Source of the DNA: Marinobacter excellens HL-55
GTDB taxonomy: Bacteria; Pseudomonadota; Gammaproteobacteria; Pseudomonadales; Oleiphilaceae
Direction: 5' to 3'
Assembly (NCBI GenBank): GCA_001314845.1
Contig: LJZQ01000003.1
Location: forward strand, 76,423-140,422
DNA: 64,000 bases
The notes under the pieces were generated by a model. It worked only from the letters and a program-made list of their open reading frames with translations. It was not told the origin of the DNA and did not search any database. Both the position numbers and the translations under genes were made by a program. This document shows, piece by piece, positions 44,236 to 53,118 of the stretch; positions within the stretch are counted from its first letter, which is position 1; every line of letters starts with the position of its first letter.

Positions 44236-44802
44236 TCAACCACCCTGCCCGATTTTCCAGAATTTTCCATGACTAAGCACACCAAGCTGAGCTTCTCCCT
44301 GAACATCACGCTCCACAACTCGCTCTGCCAGATCGTAGAATGCCGCAGTCACCAGGCGCGCCTCAAGCCCGTGGCGAACGAGTATCACTGGTCTTGGCTC
44401 GTCATTGCCTGGGTAATGGCCAACTTCCAACGGATGCTCAGTGCCAATCTCCAGCGATTCACCCACGTTGGTGGTGACCGACAGCACCTGGTCCTCACCA
44501 TGGCCACGCGCCTCCAACGAGTGCGCCAGCAAGGGTGCATCCTCCACCTTGATCCGCCACTTCTCGACGGGCGTGACCAGATAATATTCGCCGTCTTCTT
44601 CACGACGCATTATGGTGGAAAACAGCTTTACCGTGGCTTCCCGGGCGATAGGCGCGCCCTGATAAAGCCATTGACCGTCCCTGGTGATCGTCAGATCCAT
44701 ATCGCCAGACAATTCCGGGTGCCACGACTCCAACGGCGGCAATGCTTTCGCAGTGGTTGCCTGCTGAACGGTTCTGGCAATATCTTCAGCCCTTTTACTC
44801 AC
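44236..44802 (-). CDS. DUF1285 domain protein
   Basis: A 188-residue protein of the DUF1285 family, of unknown function, found in proteobacteria. Conserved features are LPPLESWHPELSGDMDLTI and GAPIAREATVKLFSTIMRRE, followed by YYLVTPVEKWRIKVEDAP. The GTG start at 44802 has GGGAG nine nt upstream; a frame to 44838 would run into the radical SAM gene and was not chosen. It lies 17 nt after the radical SAM stop and is probably the last gene of a long minus-strand operon. Confidence 0.85.
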   Translation of the reverse strand: MSKRAEDIARTVQQATTAKALPPLESWHPELSGDMDLTITRDGQWLYQGAPIAREATVKLFSTIMRREEDGEYYLVTPVEKWRIKVEDAPLLAHSLEARGHGEDQVLSVTTNVGESLEIGTEHPLEVGHYPGNDEPRPVILVRHGLEARLVTAAFYDLAERVVERDVQGEAQLGVLSHGKFWKIGQGG

Positions 44803-44819
44803 AGATGAAAACTCCCTGG

Positions 44820-45716
44820 TTAGAGGCCACGCATCCACTCAGCGCGTAAAGGAACGGCTCCGGGTTGTTCGATCGCCAGGTTAACCTGACTGAGCAATCG
44901 CTGTTTATCTCGCCCCAGTGTGCCCTTGAGCACCAGGTAGTTTGATGCGTGATCACTGCGGAAGATAGTCTGTTCCAGCTCCAGGTGTTCCAGGAACACC
45001 TGAATCTCCTCAAACAGCCCTTGCTGGCTCAGAGGCACAAAATCATCTCCGAACCCTTCACGGAACCGGTCTTCGCCCTGGGGGAAGCTCACCACCAGAG
45101 TCGACAGATAATCCGGCTGGGTTTCGTTGCACAGAGTTGCCGTGTTGATTGCGTGTTGCCGCGACAGGGTTTCACCGCCCAAACCGTTCAACACCATCAC
45201 TGAACTGGTTAGCCCGGCTTGCCGGATTTTGCTCAATGCGGACCGGGTAGACTCCCAGGTTTCGCCCTTGTTGATGCGGCGCAGCACTTCGTCATCACCG
45301 GATTCCATACCGACATACAGAATACCCAATCCGGCCTCTTTCAGCTCTGCCAGCTCTTCGACGGATTTTTTTGCGAGATTGCGAGGCAAGCAATAGCTTG
45401 ATACCCGGCGCAAATCCGGAAAGGCCTGTTTCAGGTCTGCCAGGACTTCCAGTAACCGCCTGGTGGGAAGCACCATGGCGTCTCCATCCGCAAGAAACAC
45501 CCTTGGAACACTCTCAAAAGCCTCTGCCGCGCGCGCAATGTCACCACGGACATCCTCGGGCTTTCGTGCGCGGAATTTCTTCTGGGGCTGGGTGTACATT
45601 TCGCAGAAGGTGCAATTATTCCAGGAACACCCATTGGTGACCGGAAGAATCAGCGATTTTGCTTCGCTCGGCGGCCGGAAAACCGGCTCAACATAATCAA
45701 TAGGAAAGCTGTGCAT
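44820..45716 (-). CDS. Radical SAM protein with CX4CX2C cluster motif
   Basis: A 298-residue radical SAM enzyme. The 4Fe-4S ligands are Cys30, Cys35 and Cys38 in GCSWNNCTFCEMY; the spacing is CX4CX2C instead of the usual CX3CX2C. This variant recurs, as far as I remember, in a group of COG1032-like proteins. The SAM-binding acidic patch follows in VFLADGDAMVLP, and ILYVGMESGDDEVLRRINKG marks later barrel strands. No cobalamin-binding domain is present. The reaction is unknown. The ATG at 45716 is followed downstream by DUF1285 after 17 nt. Confidence 0.88.
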   Translation of the reverse strand: MHSFPIDYVEPVFRPPSEAKSLILPVTNGCSWNNCTFCEMYTQPQKKFRARKPEDVRGDIARAAEAFESVPRVFLADGDAMVLPTRRLLEVLADLKQAFPDLRRVSSYCLPRNLAKKSVEELAELKEAGLGILYVGMESGDDEVLRRINKGETWESTRSALSKIRQAGLTSSVMVLNGLGGETLSRQHAINTATLCNETQPDYLSTLVVSFPQGEDRFREGFGDDFVPLSQQGLFEEIQVFLEHLELEQTIFRSDHASNYLVLKGTLGRDKQRLLSQVNLAIEQPGAVPLRAEWMRGL

Positions 45717-45758
45717 GGCATCTCGGAGTGAGGATCAATGAGTGTGATGGGAATACGA

Positions 45759-46208
45759 TCAGGGCAAAAACTGGGCTTTCAAGTCTGCACAACCGGGGCC
45801 AACCACGGGCATATCCAGCAACACGGCTTGAGAGGTCATAAACGGAATGCCCGTGCGGTGGCCATCAACCAGCAAGGTAGACAGGCTGCCCACCAAAGGC
45901 ATGTGCGACACCAGCATCAGAGGCGATACCTGTGTTTCAAGAAGTGCCTCCAGGCAACGGCCGGGGTCATCATCGGGGGTGATGAATTCGCACTCCTCAA
46001 CCGGGCAATTCAGCACTTCAGACACAATCGCAGCGGTCTGGCGCGCACGAAAATAGGGGCTCGACCAGATTCGTTCGGGTCGCCAGGGTGATTTGGCGAT
46101 CTCCGCCGCAACCGCCGCCACGCTTGCGCGACCGGCTTCTGTCAGCTCCCGCTCCTTGTCGAGAGAGTGCCATCCGGCCTCACCGTGGCGCATGATGATC
46201 AGATGCAA
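45759..46208 (-). CDS. sixA: SixA-type phosphohistidine phosphatase
   Basis: A 149-residue histidine phosphatase of the phosphoglycerate mutase-like fold. The catalytic RHG motif is at residues 7-9 (His8), with Arg in SSPYFRARQTA and the second histidine in LVSHMPLVG. SixA in E. coli removes phosphate from histidine phosphotransfer proteins or the nitrogen phosphotransferase system. It follows gpsA by 32 nt and precedes the radical SAM gene by 42 nt. Its nearness to a receiver-phosphatase protein suggests a role in signalling, though this is inference. Confidence 0.9.
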   Translation of the reverse strand: MHLIIMRHGEAGWHSLDKERELTEAGRASVAAVAAEIAKSPWRPERIWSSPYFRARQTAAIVSEVLNCPVEECEFITPDDDPGRCLEALLETQVSPLMLVSHMPLVGSLSTLLVDGHRTGIPFMTSQAVLLDMPVVGPGCADLKAQFLP

Positions 46209-46240
46209 AATGGCTTCCCCCTAATTGGTTCAGCTATAAC

Positions 46241-47302
46241 TCATTGAGTGATGGTACGAGGAAGAATAAATTCTACATCAGAATTCTGAACTGCCATCAT
46301 CAGGCTACTGATTACCGCGTTAATGGACGCATCGTTGTAGAGAATTTCGTAGAGTCCGCGAACCAATGGCATATAGATGCCGATCGACTCGGACTTTTCC
46401 CGCACCAGTTTGAGGGTGTAGATACCTTCCGCAACCTGACCCAGCTCTTTCGCCGCTTCATCCAGTTTCTTGCCTTTACCGACGGCATAGCCCACTCGGA
46501 AGTTACGGCTTTTGTTGGAAGTGCAGGTTGCGATCAGATCGCCAACGCCCGCCAGCCCCATGAAGGTCATCGGATTGGCGCCCATGCTGACCGCAAATCG
46601 GCTCATCTCTGCCAGGCCACGAGTGATCAGCATGGCTTTGGCGTTTTCACCCATCTCCATCGCCGAGGCAAGCCCCGCCACAATGGCGTAAATATTCTTC
46701 AGTGCACCTGCTAACTCTACCCCGTACACGTCTACATTGGCGTATACCCGGAAGTATTCGCAACCAAGCAGCTCCTGAACGGCGCGGCGTACTTCGGGGT
46801 CTTTGGCGGCAATAACCGTTGCAGTCAGCTCGCGGTTAACAATCTCGCCCGCAAGGTTCGGTCCACTGAGCACCCCCGAGCGGCACTTGGGAATTTCTTC
46901 CTGGAGAATCTCGCTCATCAGCTTGAAGCCGTACTCTTCAATCCCTTTCGTAAGGCTGACAACGATTTGTCCATCACGGAATATGTGGCTGTTGTCGCGA
47001 ATAACAGCTCGGAACGCTTTCGAGGGAATGGCAACCAGCACCACTTCTGCTTTTTGAACGGCATCTTCAAGGTCGGTCGTCGGCTGAATGTCGCCCTCAA
47101 GAACGACGTTAGGCATATAGCGCTTGTTGATGCCGGTCTCCCGGATCTCAGCGGCTTGCTGCTCGTCGCGCATCCAGAAGTGAACCCTGTGACCATTCTC
47201 GCCGAGCACCTTGGCCATTGCGGTACCAAAACTGCCGCCACCAAGAACGGCCACATCTCGTGAGATCGCCCCACCGTTATAAGGCGTTTCGTTATCAGAC
47301 AT
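46241..47302 (-). CDS. gpsA: Glycerol-3-phosphate dehydrogenase [NAD(P)+]
   Basis: Reduces dihydroxyacetone phosphate to sn-glycerol-3-phosphate, the backbone for phospholipids. VAVLGGGSFGTAMAKVL binds NAD(P), and GLAGVGDLIATCTSNKSRNF and the conserved Lys in VELAGALKNIYAI form the active site. It is 353 residues from the ATG at 47302. An upstream frame to 47374 adds 24 residues without family likeness. It lies 53 nt after the STAS gene. It stops 32 nt before the sixA start. Confidence 0.95.
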   Translation of the reverse strand: MSDNETPYNGGAISRDVAVLGGGSFGTAMAKVLGENGHRVHFWMRDEQQAAEIRETGINKRYMPNVVLEGDIQPTTDLEDAVQKAEVVLVAIPSKAFRAVIRDNSHIFRDGQIVVSLTKGIEEYGFKLMSEILQEEIPKCRSGVLSGPNLAGEIVNRELTATVIAAKDPEVRRAVQELLGCEYFRVYANVDVYGVELAGALKNIYAIVAGLASAMEMGENAKAMLITRGLAEMSRFAVSMGANPMTFMGLAGVGDLIATCTSNKSRNFRVGYAVGKGKKLDEAAKELGQVAEGIYTLKLVREKSESIGIYMPLVRGLYEILYNDASINAVISSLMMAVQNSDVEFILPRTITQ

Positions 47303-47355
47303 ATTCAATCCGTTTGTTGCTTGGGGACACTGCACTGTCGCGATAAACCGGCGTA

Positions 47356-47847
47356 TCAGCCTGGCTCTTCGCACTCCAGTGCACGCACCAGATTCTTAAA
47401 TTCTTCCCTATTTTTGCTGTTCATGCCCATCAAAACTTTGTGGGCGTCCAGCACTTTGTCTCTGACCTGCTGTTCGCTGGCCTTCAAAACCGGAATCTCT
47501 TCGAGCTCTTCAATTCGGGAAGCGGGCTCCCGGACAATAATGAAAATCTTGTCGAAGCCCATAGAGGTAATAATGCGGGTCACATCAGGGTTGGTGGAAA
47601 TCAGAGTGGGTAGGAACTGACTTTGCTTTTCTGCAGCAAGAGCAATCTTGGCGAGCAGCCCCAGGGTTGTACTATCGATGATTTCCGTTTCGGTCAGATC
47701 GATGACCACGGTTTTAAACAGCGGGTCCTGGGTGATGGACTCAACCAGATTGTCCAGCGTCGAACATAAGTTCAGCCGGATTTCCCCTATAAACTTCAGG
47801 ACGTAAATTCCCTGCTGATCAGCTTGCAGGATTTTATAACCAGCCAT
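47356..47847 (-). CDS. STAS-domain anti-anti-sigma factor-like protein
   Basis: A 163-residue protein with an N-terminal STAS domain (residues 5-105). The phosphorylatable residue is Ser59 or Thr60 in EIIDSTTLGLLAKI. A C-terminal helical extension of about 55 residues follows. It resembles HsbA of Pseudomonas, an anti-anti-sigma factor that partners the receiver-PP2C protein HsbR. The PP2C gene lies directly upstream with a 13-nt gap, so the pair likely forms a partner switch. No anti-sigma kinase gene is next to them. The ATG at 47847 gives the STAS start. Confidence 0.88.
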   Translation of the reverse strand: MAGYKILQADQQGIYVLKFIGEIRLNLCSTLDNLVESITQDPLFKTVVIDLTETEIIDSTTLGLLAKIALAAEKQSQFLPTLISTNPDVTRIITSMGFDKIFIIVREPASRIEELEEIPVLKASEQQVRDKVLDAHKVLMGMNSKNREEFKNLVRALECEEPG

Positions 47848-47860
47848 GTTCAAACTGCCA

Positions 47861-49069
47861 CTAAGTCGACGACGTGTTGTCTGTACCAATTATGGTATCA
47901 GTTACCGATACTATCGCGATATCGTCAGGCAGCTCAGAGATCTTAGCAAGACCCAGAGCGTCGCTCAGCGATGCAATAGTGTGACTACCTCCTGAAACGA
48001 GTTCAAGTAGTGTCTTCTCCTTTTCATCCAGAGATTTGGCCGGAATCACTTCAAGAATGCCATCCGAGAACAGCAACAACCGGAAAGGCCGGTCTAGTGT
48101 GATCTGGTAAACCTGCCATTCCGGGGCCTCAAAAAGCCCCACTGGCAACCCGCTACCCTCAAGAAAGCGGGTTTCACCGTCCTCAAAAGACAGTATCGGC
48201 ATCGGAAAATGCGCACCGACGGCGTAACTGAGAACCCGAGTTGAGATTGAAAATATCCCGACAAAGACGGTGACATGCTTGCCCAGGCCGGTATCCAGCA
48301 GTTCTGAGTTTATGCGCTCAAGAAACCGCTCCGGATGCAAAATGTCATCACTGGACTGTCGCCGCATGTTGCGCTGCAGGCGATTGGTCAGGTTTTTCAA
48401 CAATACCGTCACAAACGCAGAGCTGGCGCCATGGCCGGAAACATCGGCGATGTACACCAGTACTTTGTCTTCGGTGATACAGAAATAGTCGAGAAAGTCA
48501 CCGCTGAGGTACAGGGACGGCTTGATCAGATGATCCACCTGCAAGCCTGACAGGCGCAATTCGTGATCCGGGAGCATTTTCAGCTGAACCTTGCGACCGG
48601 CATTCTGATCGGCCCTGAGCTCGGAAATGCCGGCCCGAAGATCCCGGTTAGCTTCTTCTAGCTCCTGCCGGTAAAGCTGATTCAGGCGATTGACCCTGAC
48701 CCGGTCAAACAGTTTGCCAATGACATCGTCTAACGCACCTTTGTTGTCATTGCAGGGTTTGAGCACCACATCGGCAGCGCCCGCCCTAAGTGCTTGAACG
48801 ATATCCGCACTGGACTCACTGCAAGTGCAGGCAACAATGGGCGTAAAATTGCCCGCCTCGTCCAACCCGCGAGACAGATCCGAAATAGCATCCGACGGCA
48901 GGTCTGCGAAGATGACATCCGGAATGTTATCGTCAAACAGCCCCCGAGCAGATTTCACATCGGGGAAACCGGTCACATAAAAGCCTCTCGCTTCGAGATA
49001 ACGAGACAAGTCCGAACGAGCCTGTTCGTTGGCATCGATAATCAGTATGCGCTCGGTGCGCGAGGTCAT
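47861..49069 (-). CDS. Response regulator with PP2C (SpoIIE-type) phosphatase output
   Basis: A 402-residue signalling protein. Residues 5-125 are a receiver domain with phosphoacceptor Asp56 (FADLP) and the conserved Lys in VLKPCN. A coiled coil (130-165) leads to a PP2C/SpoIIE serine phosphatase (170-390) with GDFLDYF, YIADVSGHGASSAF and LLFSDGILEV as metal-binding elements. By analogy with HsbR it would dephosphorylate the STAS protein encoded next to it. It does not carry the kinase-like HATPase domain found in HsbR, as far as I can see. It opens the minus-strand run that continues to 44236. Confidence 0.92.
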   Translation of the reverse strand: MTSRTERILIIDANEQARSDLSRYLEARGFYVTGFPDVKSARGLFDDNIPDVIFADLPSDAISDLSRGLDEAGNFTPIVACTCSESSADIVQALRAGAADVVLKPCNDNKGALDDVIGKLFDRVRVNRLNQLYRQELEEANRDLRAGISELRADQNAGRKVQLKMLPDHELRLSGLQVDHLIKPSLYLSGDFLDYFCITEDKVLVYIADVSGHGASSAFVTVLLKNLTNRLQRNMRRQSSDDILHPERFLERINSELLDTGLGKHVTVFVGIFSISTRVLSYAVGAHFPMPILSFEDGETRFLEGSGLPVGLFEAPEWQVYQITLDRPFRLLLFSDGILEVIPAKSLDEKEKTLLELVSGGSHTIASLSDALGLAKISELPDDIAIVSVTDTIIGTDNTSST

Positions 49070-49183
49070 GTTGATTGCCTTAACCTACCAGCGATAAAAG
49101 AGAAATTGGCGTGTTAACGCCTATTCTGGCACGGCGCTGTGATATAACAAGGCCAGCGTGATCAATTTGGGAGATTTGTAACT

Positions 49184-50668
49184 ATGCGACGTGCCGTTAA
49201 CGATCTGCTCGGTGCTTACGACAAGCTTATTATGGACCCCGTGCACGGCGGCATTCCGTTGTATCGCCATGAGATCCAGGTGATTGACCACCCCCTGTTT
49301 CAGCGGCTCCGGAACATTTGTCAGAATGACATTCTGAGCCTGGTGTTTCCTGGCGCGACCCATTCCCGCTTTCTGCACAGTATCGGCGTGATGCATGTGG
49401 GCACCCGGATGTTCCGCTCGATGATCGACGCTTACCTTCGGGAGCGCCAGTTAAGTGAGCAGACCGATCTCAGCCTGAGCCAACTGGATGCCATCGACTA
49501 CCTGGCAAAAACCATTCGGCTCAGCTGCCTGCTGCACGACAGTGGTCATTCCAGTTTCTCCCACCAGTTTACCCAGGCCAAACGCATCCGCGATTTGATG
49601 TCGCGCCCTGGCCGTTTCGGCGATCTGTGGGACGGCGTCGATTACGCCCAGTACCACCCGGAGGAGCCAGAAGAACTGGAGCACGAGCACTATTCCGTTC
49701 GCGTCGCCCACGAGGTTTTATCGTCGGTAGATCTGGAAAGTGCCGGCCTGCATGCGGTGGATGTGATCGGCATCATGGAAACAACCGAGGTTGAGCCCAG
49801 TGAAACCTTTTGTCGCCACGCACGTACCTTTTGGGAGTTTATTGCCGGCGATGATGCCATTGCCGGCACTATTGCCGCTAAGGACGTTCCGGGGCTGGTT
49901 ATGGGCTTGCTCGCCTCCATTGTGTCCGGGGAGATCGATGCAGATCGCGCGGACTACATGCTACGGGACGGCTTCCACAGTTCCGTCACCATCGGCGGTT
50001 TTAATCTGGACCACCTGCTCAGCAATCTCCGGTTCGGCTGGGAGGTATCCGAACCCTGGATGGGACTGGCAATCACTCAAAAAGGTCTGGGGGCGTTAGA
50101 GGACTTTGTCTACAGCCGATACCAGATGTACCGGAAAGTCTATGCCCACAAAACCGCTCTGGGGTTCGACTGGCTTTTGAGGGAGGCCATCAACGAAGTT
50201 CTGGAAGACCCGGAAAGCTTTGACTGGATCGACACCTGTCTCAGCAACATGAAATTCTTTGCCGAGCTGACCGACAACTTTTTCTGGGAGGCTTTCCGAA
50301 AAGTCGCCCGCAAACAGCCCCAAAGTTACTCGTTCTGTATCGTAAACCGCGTCAAACTTGGCCACCTGGATACCCGTGAAAACCTTGACCGGAATGGCAT
50401 TGATGCTCACAGCCACTGGCTTTCTGGCCAGCTGGGACTGGATCCGGCCAACGTGGTTACCTGCTCCATGCGCGCCCGATTCTCGAATATTCAGGATAAC
50501 TTCAATGGCATCAAGGTGTTGGTCAAAAATCCGGTGAGCCGACAGCGATCACTGCGGAAGATAACCGAGGTCAGTGCGTTTTTCTCAAAATTCAGTGATG
50601 GCACCATCACCCATTTTTACAGCAGGCCGGACGTCACCAAATCGGCACCATCCGACCTGTCGGAATAA
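49184..50668 (+). CDS. HD-domain phosphohydrolase (SAMHD1/dGTPase-like)
   Basis: A 494-residue HD-superfamily protein. Metal ligands are His in THSRFLHSIGV, His-Asp in LLHDSGHSSFSH, and Asp in GEIDADRADYMLRD. The layout matches the COG1078 group of putative dNTP triphosphohydrolases. It starts YDKLIMDPVHGGIPLYRHE, the usual entry of that family. The ATG has GGGAG about 10 nt upstream. It is divergent from the PP2C gene by 114 nt and convergent with the renalase-like gene, ending 10 nt before it. Substrate (dNTPs or another nucleotide) is not determined. Confidence 0.85.
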   Translation: MRRAVNDLLGAYDKLIMDPVHGGIPLYRHEIQVIDHPLFQRLRNICQNDILSLVFPGATHSRFLHSIGVMHVGTRMFRSMIDAYLRERQLSEQTDLSLSQLDAIDYLAKTIRLSCLLHDSGHSSFSHQFTQAKRIRDLMSRPGRFGDLWDGVDYAQYHPEEPEELEHEHYSVRVAHEVLSSVDLESAGLHAVDVIGIMETTEVEPSETFCRHARTFWEFIAGDDAIAGTIAAKDVPGLVMGLLASIVSGEIDADRADYMLRDGFHSSVTIGGFNLDHLLSNLRFGWEVSEPWMGLAITQKGLGALEDFVYSRYQMYRKVYAHKTALGFDWLLREAINEVLEDPESFDWIDTCLSNMKFFAELTDNFFWEAFRKVARKQPQSYSFCIVNRVKLGHLDTRENLDRNGIDAHSHWLSGQLGLDPANVVTCSMRARFSNIQDNFNGIKVLVKNPVSRQRSLRKITEVSAFFSKFSDGTITHFYSRPDVTKSAPSDLSE

Positions 50669-50678
50669 ATGGCGAGAC

Positions 50679-51689
50679 TTATTGCATAGCCCGGACAAGC
50701 TGGGAGGCACTCTCCCATGCGCCCTCCACCCGACCACCAGCAAGCCAGTCGCCAGCCAGGCCGATGCGCTTTTGCTGGTCAAGCAGGTAGCCGGGTTTTT
50801 CGCCGTCGGCAGAGCGCGCGTACAGCCACCGGTGTGCCACGGTTTCGGTGGGCTCAAGTTTGGTGCCAGTCAGGGCACTAAACGCCTCAACCAGTTTATG
50901 GCTGACGACGTCTGCCTCGGTGTCGACATGCTCCTGAGTCCACTCCGGGGTGGCATGCAGAACCCACCACTGGCCCTGATCGTCCCGGCCGGGCTTGGAA
51001 GAGTTGTTGGCCACCCAGTAAAGCTCATCTGAGTTCGGCCGCATGGCATCAAACTGCTCAGCAGGCGGCTGGGCGAAGTGCGCTGCCACCGCCCAGCAAG
51101 GCAGAATCTGCTCTACAGGTTGTGTGAGCTGCCCCGCCAACTCATCAAGACCACTGGCCGCAAGAATGTCCCGGGCCTGCGCGGGCGGTGCGGTAATCAC
51201 AACTTGATCGAACGTTCCCCGGTTTTGCCCCTCGGTACACTCCAATTGCCATTGGTTACCCTGGGCAATCAGGCGTTCAATCCTGACTTCTGCATTAATA
51301 TCCAGCCCGGCAGACAAAGCGCGTGTGATGGCGGTCATCCGTGGAGTACCCACGTAGCGGTTTTCATCCGGAAATGACTGCCAGCTGTTATCCTTGGCCT
51401 GAAATCCAAAACGGGCCGGCCAGACGCCAAAGGCATCTGTACCCGCGTGCTGTTTAAGAAAGGCCAGAAATTCCGGATTGCGAGCGGTGAAATACTGTGC
51501 GCCAATATCGGCAGAGCCACCGCTCACGCGTTTGGATGACATTCGGCCACCGGGCCCGCGACTTTTCTCAAACACCCTGACATGATGGCCCATCCGGCCA
51601 AGAAAAATAGCGGACGTGAGACCCGCCAAACCTGAACCGATAACCGCCACATTGCGTATAGTTGTGGTGTCTGATGTCACTTTAAGCAT
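50679..51689 (-). CDS. Renalase-like FAD-dependent oxidoreductase
   Basis: A 336-residue flavoprotein. VAVIGSGLAGLTSAIFLGRMG binds FAD (residues about 13-32), followed by FEKSRGPGGRMSSKR, a typical second motif, and GLAGDWLAGGRVEGAWES at the end for FAD closure. It resembles bacterial renalases, which oxidise off-pathway dihydronicotinamide isomers; an amine-oxidase-like role is also possible. The ATG at 51689 is only 8 nt from the start of the divergent desaturase gene, and no ribosome binding site is visible before it. Confidence 0.82.
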   Translation of the reverse strand: MLKVTSDTTTIRNVAVIGSGLAGLTSAIFLGRMGHHVRVFEKSRGPGGRMSSKRVSGGSADIGAQYFTARNPEFLAFLKQHAGTDAFGVWPARFGFQAKDNSWQSFPDENRYVGTPRMTAITRALSAGLDINAEVRIERLIAQGNQWQLECTEGQNRGTFDQVVITAPPAQARDILAASGLDELAGQLTQPVEQILPCWAVAAHFAQPPAEQFDAMRPNSDELYWVANNSSKPGRDDQGQWWVLHATPEWTQEHVDTEADVVSHKLVEAFSALTGTKLEPTETVAHRWLYARSADGEKPGYLLDQQKRIGLAGDWLAGGRVEGAWESASQLVRAMQ

Positions 51690-51697
51690 GGTTTTAT

Positions 51698-52654
51698 ATG
51701 ACCCGATTGAATTACTGGTTAACAAACATTCTGAGATGGTTCGACTCTGAGGCAGGTTCAGATCACCTGGATACCAGCTCCCGATCCTTTAACTGGGTGC
51801 GAGTGCTGCCTTTTATAGCACTTCACTTGGCGTGTTTACTTGCTTTTTTCACTGGTGTGAGCACCTTCGCGATCGTCTTCGCCATTGGCTTTTTTGTCAT
51901 TCGGATGTTCGCGATCACGGGCTTCTACCATCGCTATTTTTCACACAAGACCTTTAAAACCAGTCGCGCGGCGCAATTTATCTTCGCCATCATCGGCGCA
52001 AGTGCCGCGCAACGTGGGCCGCTGTGGTGGGCCGCGCATCATCGCCATCATCATCAACATTCAGACGATCCAGAAGATCTGCATTCGCCGCATCAGGGAG
52101 GATTCTGGTGGTCTCACGCCGGCTGGTTTACCTGCGACGCCGGTTTTGCCATGGATCAGCGCCGGATCCGTGATTGGCTGAAATTTCCAGAATTACGTTT
52201 CATCAATCGCTTCGATTCGCTGATCCCGGCGGCATTCGCCGTGCTGATCTATCTTTTAGGTGAAGCGCTGGCTGCCTGGGCACCAGGATTGGGCACTGAC
52301 GGTTTTCAGTTATTGGTGTGGGGGTTCTTTGTGTCCACCGTGTTTTTATTCCACGCCACCGTGTCGATCAACTCACTGTCCCATGTCTGGGGCAAGCGCC
52401 GGTTTGATACCGATGACGACAGCCGCAACAACTTCTGGCTGGCATTGGTCACTCTGGGCGAAGGATGGCATAACAACCACCATCGCTGGCCTCAATCTGT
52501 GCGTCAGGGCTTTCGGTGGTATGAAATAGACGTGACCTGGTATGGCTTATGGTTGCTGTCCAAACTGGGTGTCATCTGGGATCTAAACCCAATCCCTGTC
52601 CATATTCAGGAAGAAACCCGCGAACTCGACAAATTGAGGAGGATACGCCAATGA
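51698..52654 (+). CDS. Acyl-lipid/acyl-CoA desaturase (delta-9 type)
   Basis: A 318-residue membrane-bound di-iron desaturase. The three histidine boxes are HRYFSH, HHRHHHQH and HNNHH, and there are about four membrane helices. It inserts a double bond in a fatty acyl chain. It opens the lipid-modification operon, and its last bases overlap the next start (ATGA). In such a position it may make the unsaturated acyl chain that the Cfa methyltransferase modifies later; this is inference. No clear ribosome binding site is seen before the ATG, which lies 8 nt from the divergent flavoprotein start. Confidence 0.88.
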   Translation: MTRLNYWLTNILRWFDSEAGSDHLDTSSRSFNWVRVLPFIALHLACLLAFFTGVSTFAIVFAIGFFVIRMFAITGFYHRYFSHKTFKTSRAAQFIFAIIGASAAQRGPLWWAAHHRHHHQHSDDPEDLHSPHQGGFWWSHAGWFTCDAGFAMDQRRIRDWLKFPELRFINRFDSLIPAAFAVLIYLLGEALAAWAPGLGTDGFQLLVWGFFVSTVFLFHATVSINSLSHVWGKRRFDTDDDSRNNFWLALVTLGEGWHNNHHRWPQSVRQGFRWYEIDVTWYGLWLLSKLGVIWDLNPIPVHIQEETRELDKLRRIRQ

Positions 52655-53118
52655 CGACCGCCTCTGTCATAGGTATCAGCACACGCGATTCAGCCCTGCC
52701 ATTGGTGTTGGATAAATTTTGCAAACTGTTTAACGAGCTCGACAAGGGCAACCTGACCCGGCTCGGCGAGGTCTACAGCGACGATATTCGGTTTCAGGAC
52801 CCGTTTGGCGAAGTCAGAGGTATCGACGAGCTAACAAGTTATTTTGAGGGGGCCTACGGCAACGTTATCCGCTGTCGATTCCGATTCGACGCGCCGGTCA
52901 GCCAGAATGGCTGGTGTACGATTCCATGGGTGATGGAGTTACAACACAAGCGCATCAAAGGTGGTAAAACCGTTGAAGTTGAAGGCATCAGCCATCTGGA
53001 AATCAGAGACGGCCGCGTTCGTTACCACCGGGACTATTTTGACGCCGGCCAGTTGCTCTATGAGAACCTGCCGGTGGTTGGCGGCGTTATTCGCTGGGTC
53101 AAGGAGCAAGCCGGATGA
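52651..53118 (+). CDS. NTF2/SnoaL-like protein of the lipid operon
   Basis: A 155-residue cone-fold protein (residues about 20-130) of the nuclear transport factor 2/SnoaL-like superfamily. VYSDDIRFQDPFGEVRGIDEL and VEGISHLEIRDGRVRYHRDYFD are typical. Such proteins may be isomerases, cyclases or non-catalytic partners. GAGGAGG before the ATG at 52651 is strong. It overlaps the desaturase stop and the SDR start, both as ATGA. A similar gene occurs in the sigma-E/ChrR-linked Cfa clusters of other bacteria. Confidence 0.82.
   Translation: MTTASVIGISTRDSALPLVLDKFCKLFNELDKGNLTRLGEVYSDDIRFQDPFGEVRGIDELTSYFEGAYGNVIRCRFRFDAPVSQNGWCTIPWVMELQHKRIKGGKTVEVEGISHLEIRDGRVRYHRDYFDAGQLLYENLPVVGGVIRWVKEQAG

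Noticed and set aside
49184-50668. The HD hydrolase as an anti-phage dNTPase defence gene
   Set aside because: It resembles the widespread housekeeping COG1078 group and no other defence gene, transposase or phage relic is near.
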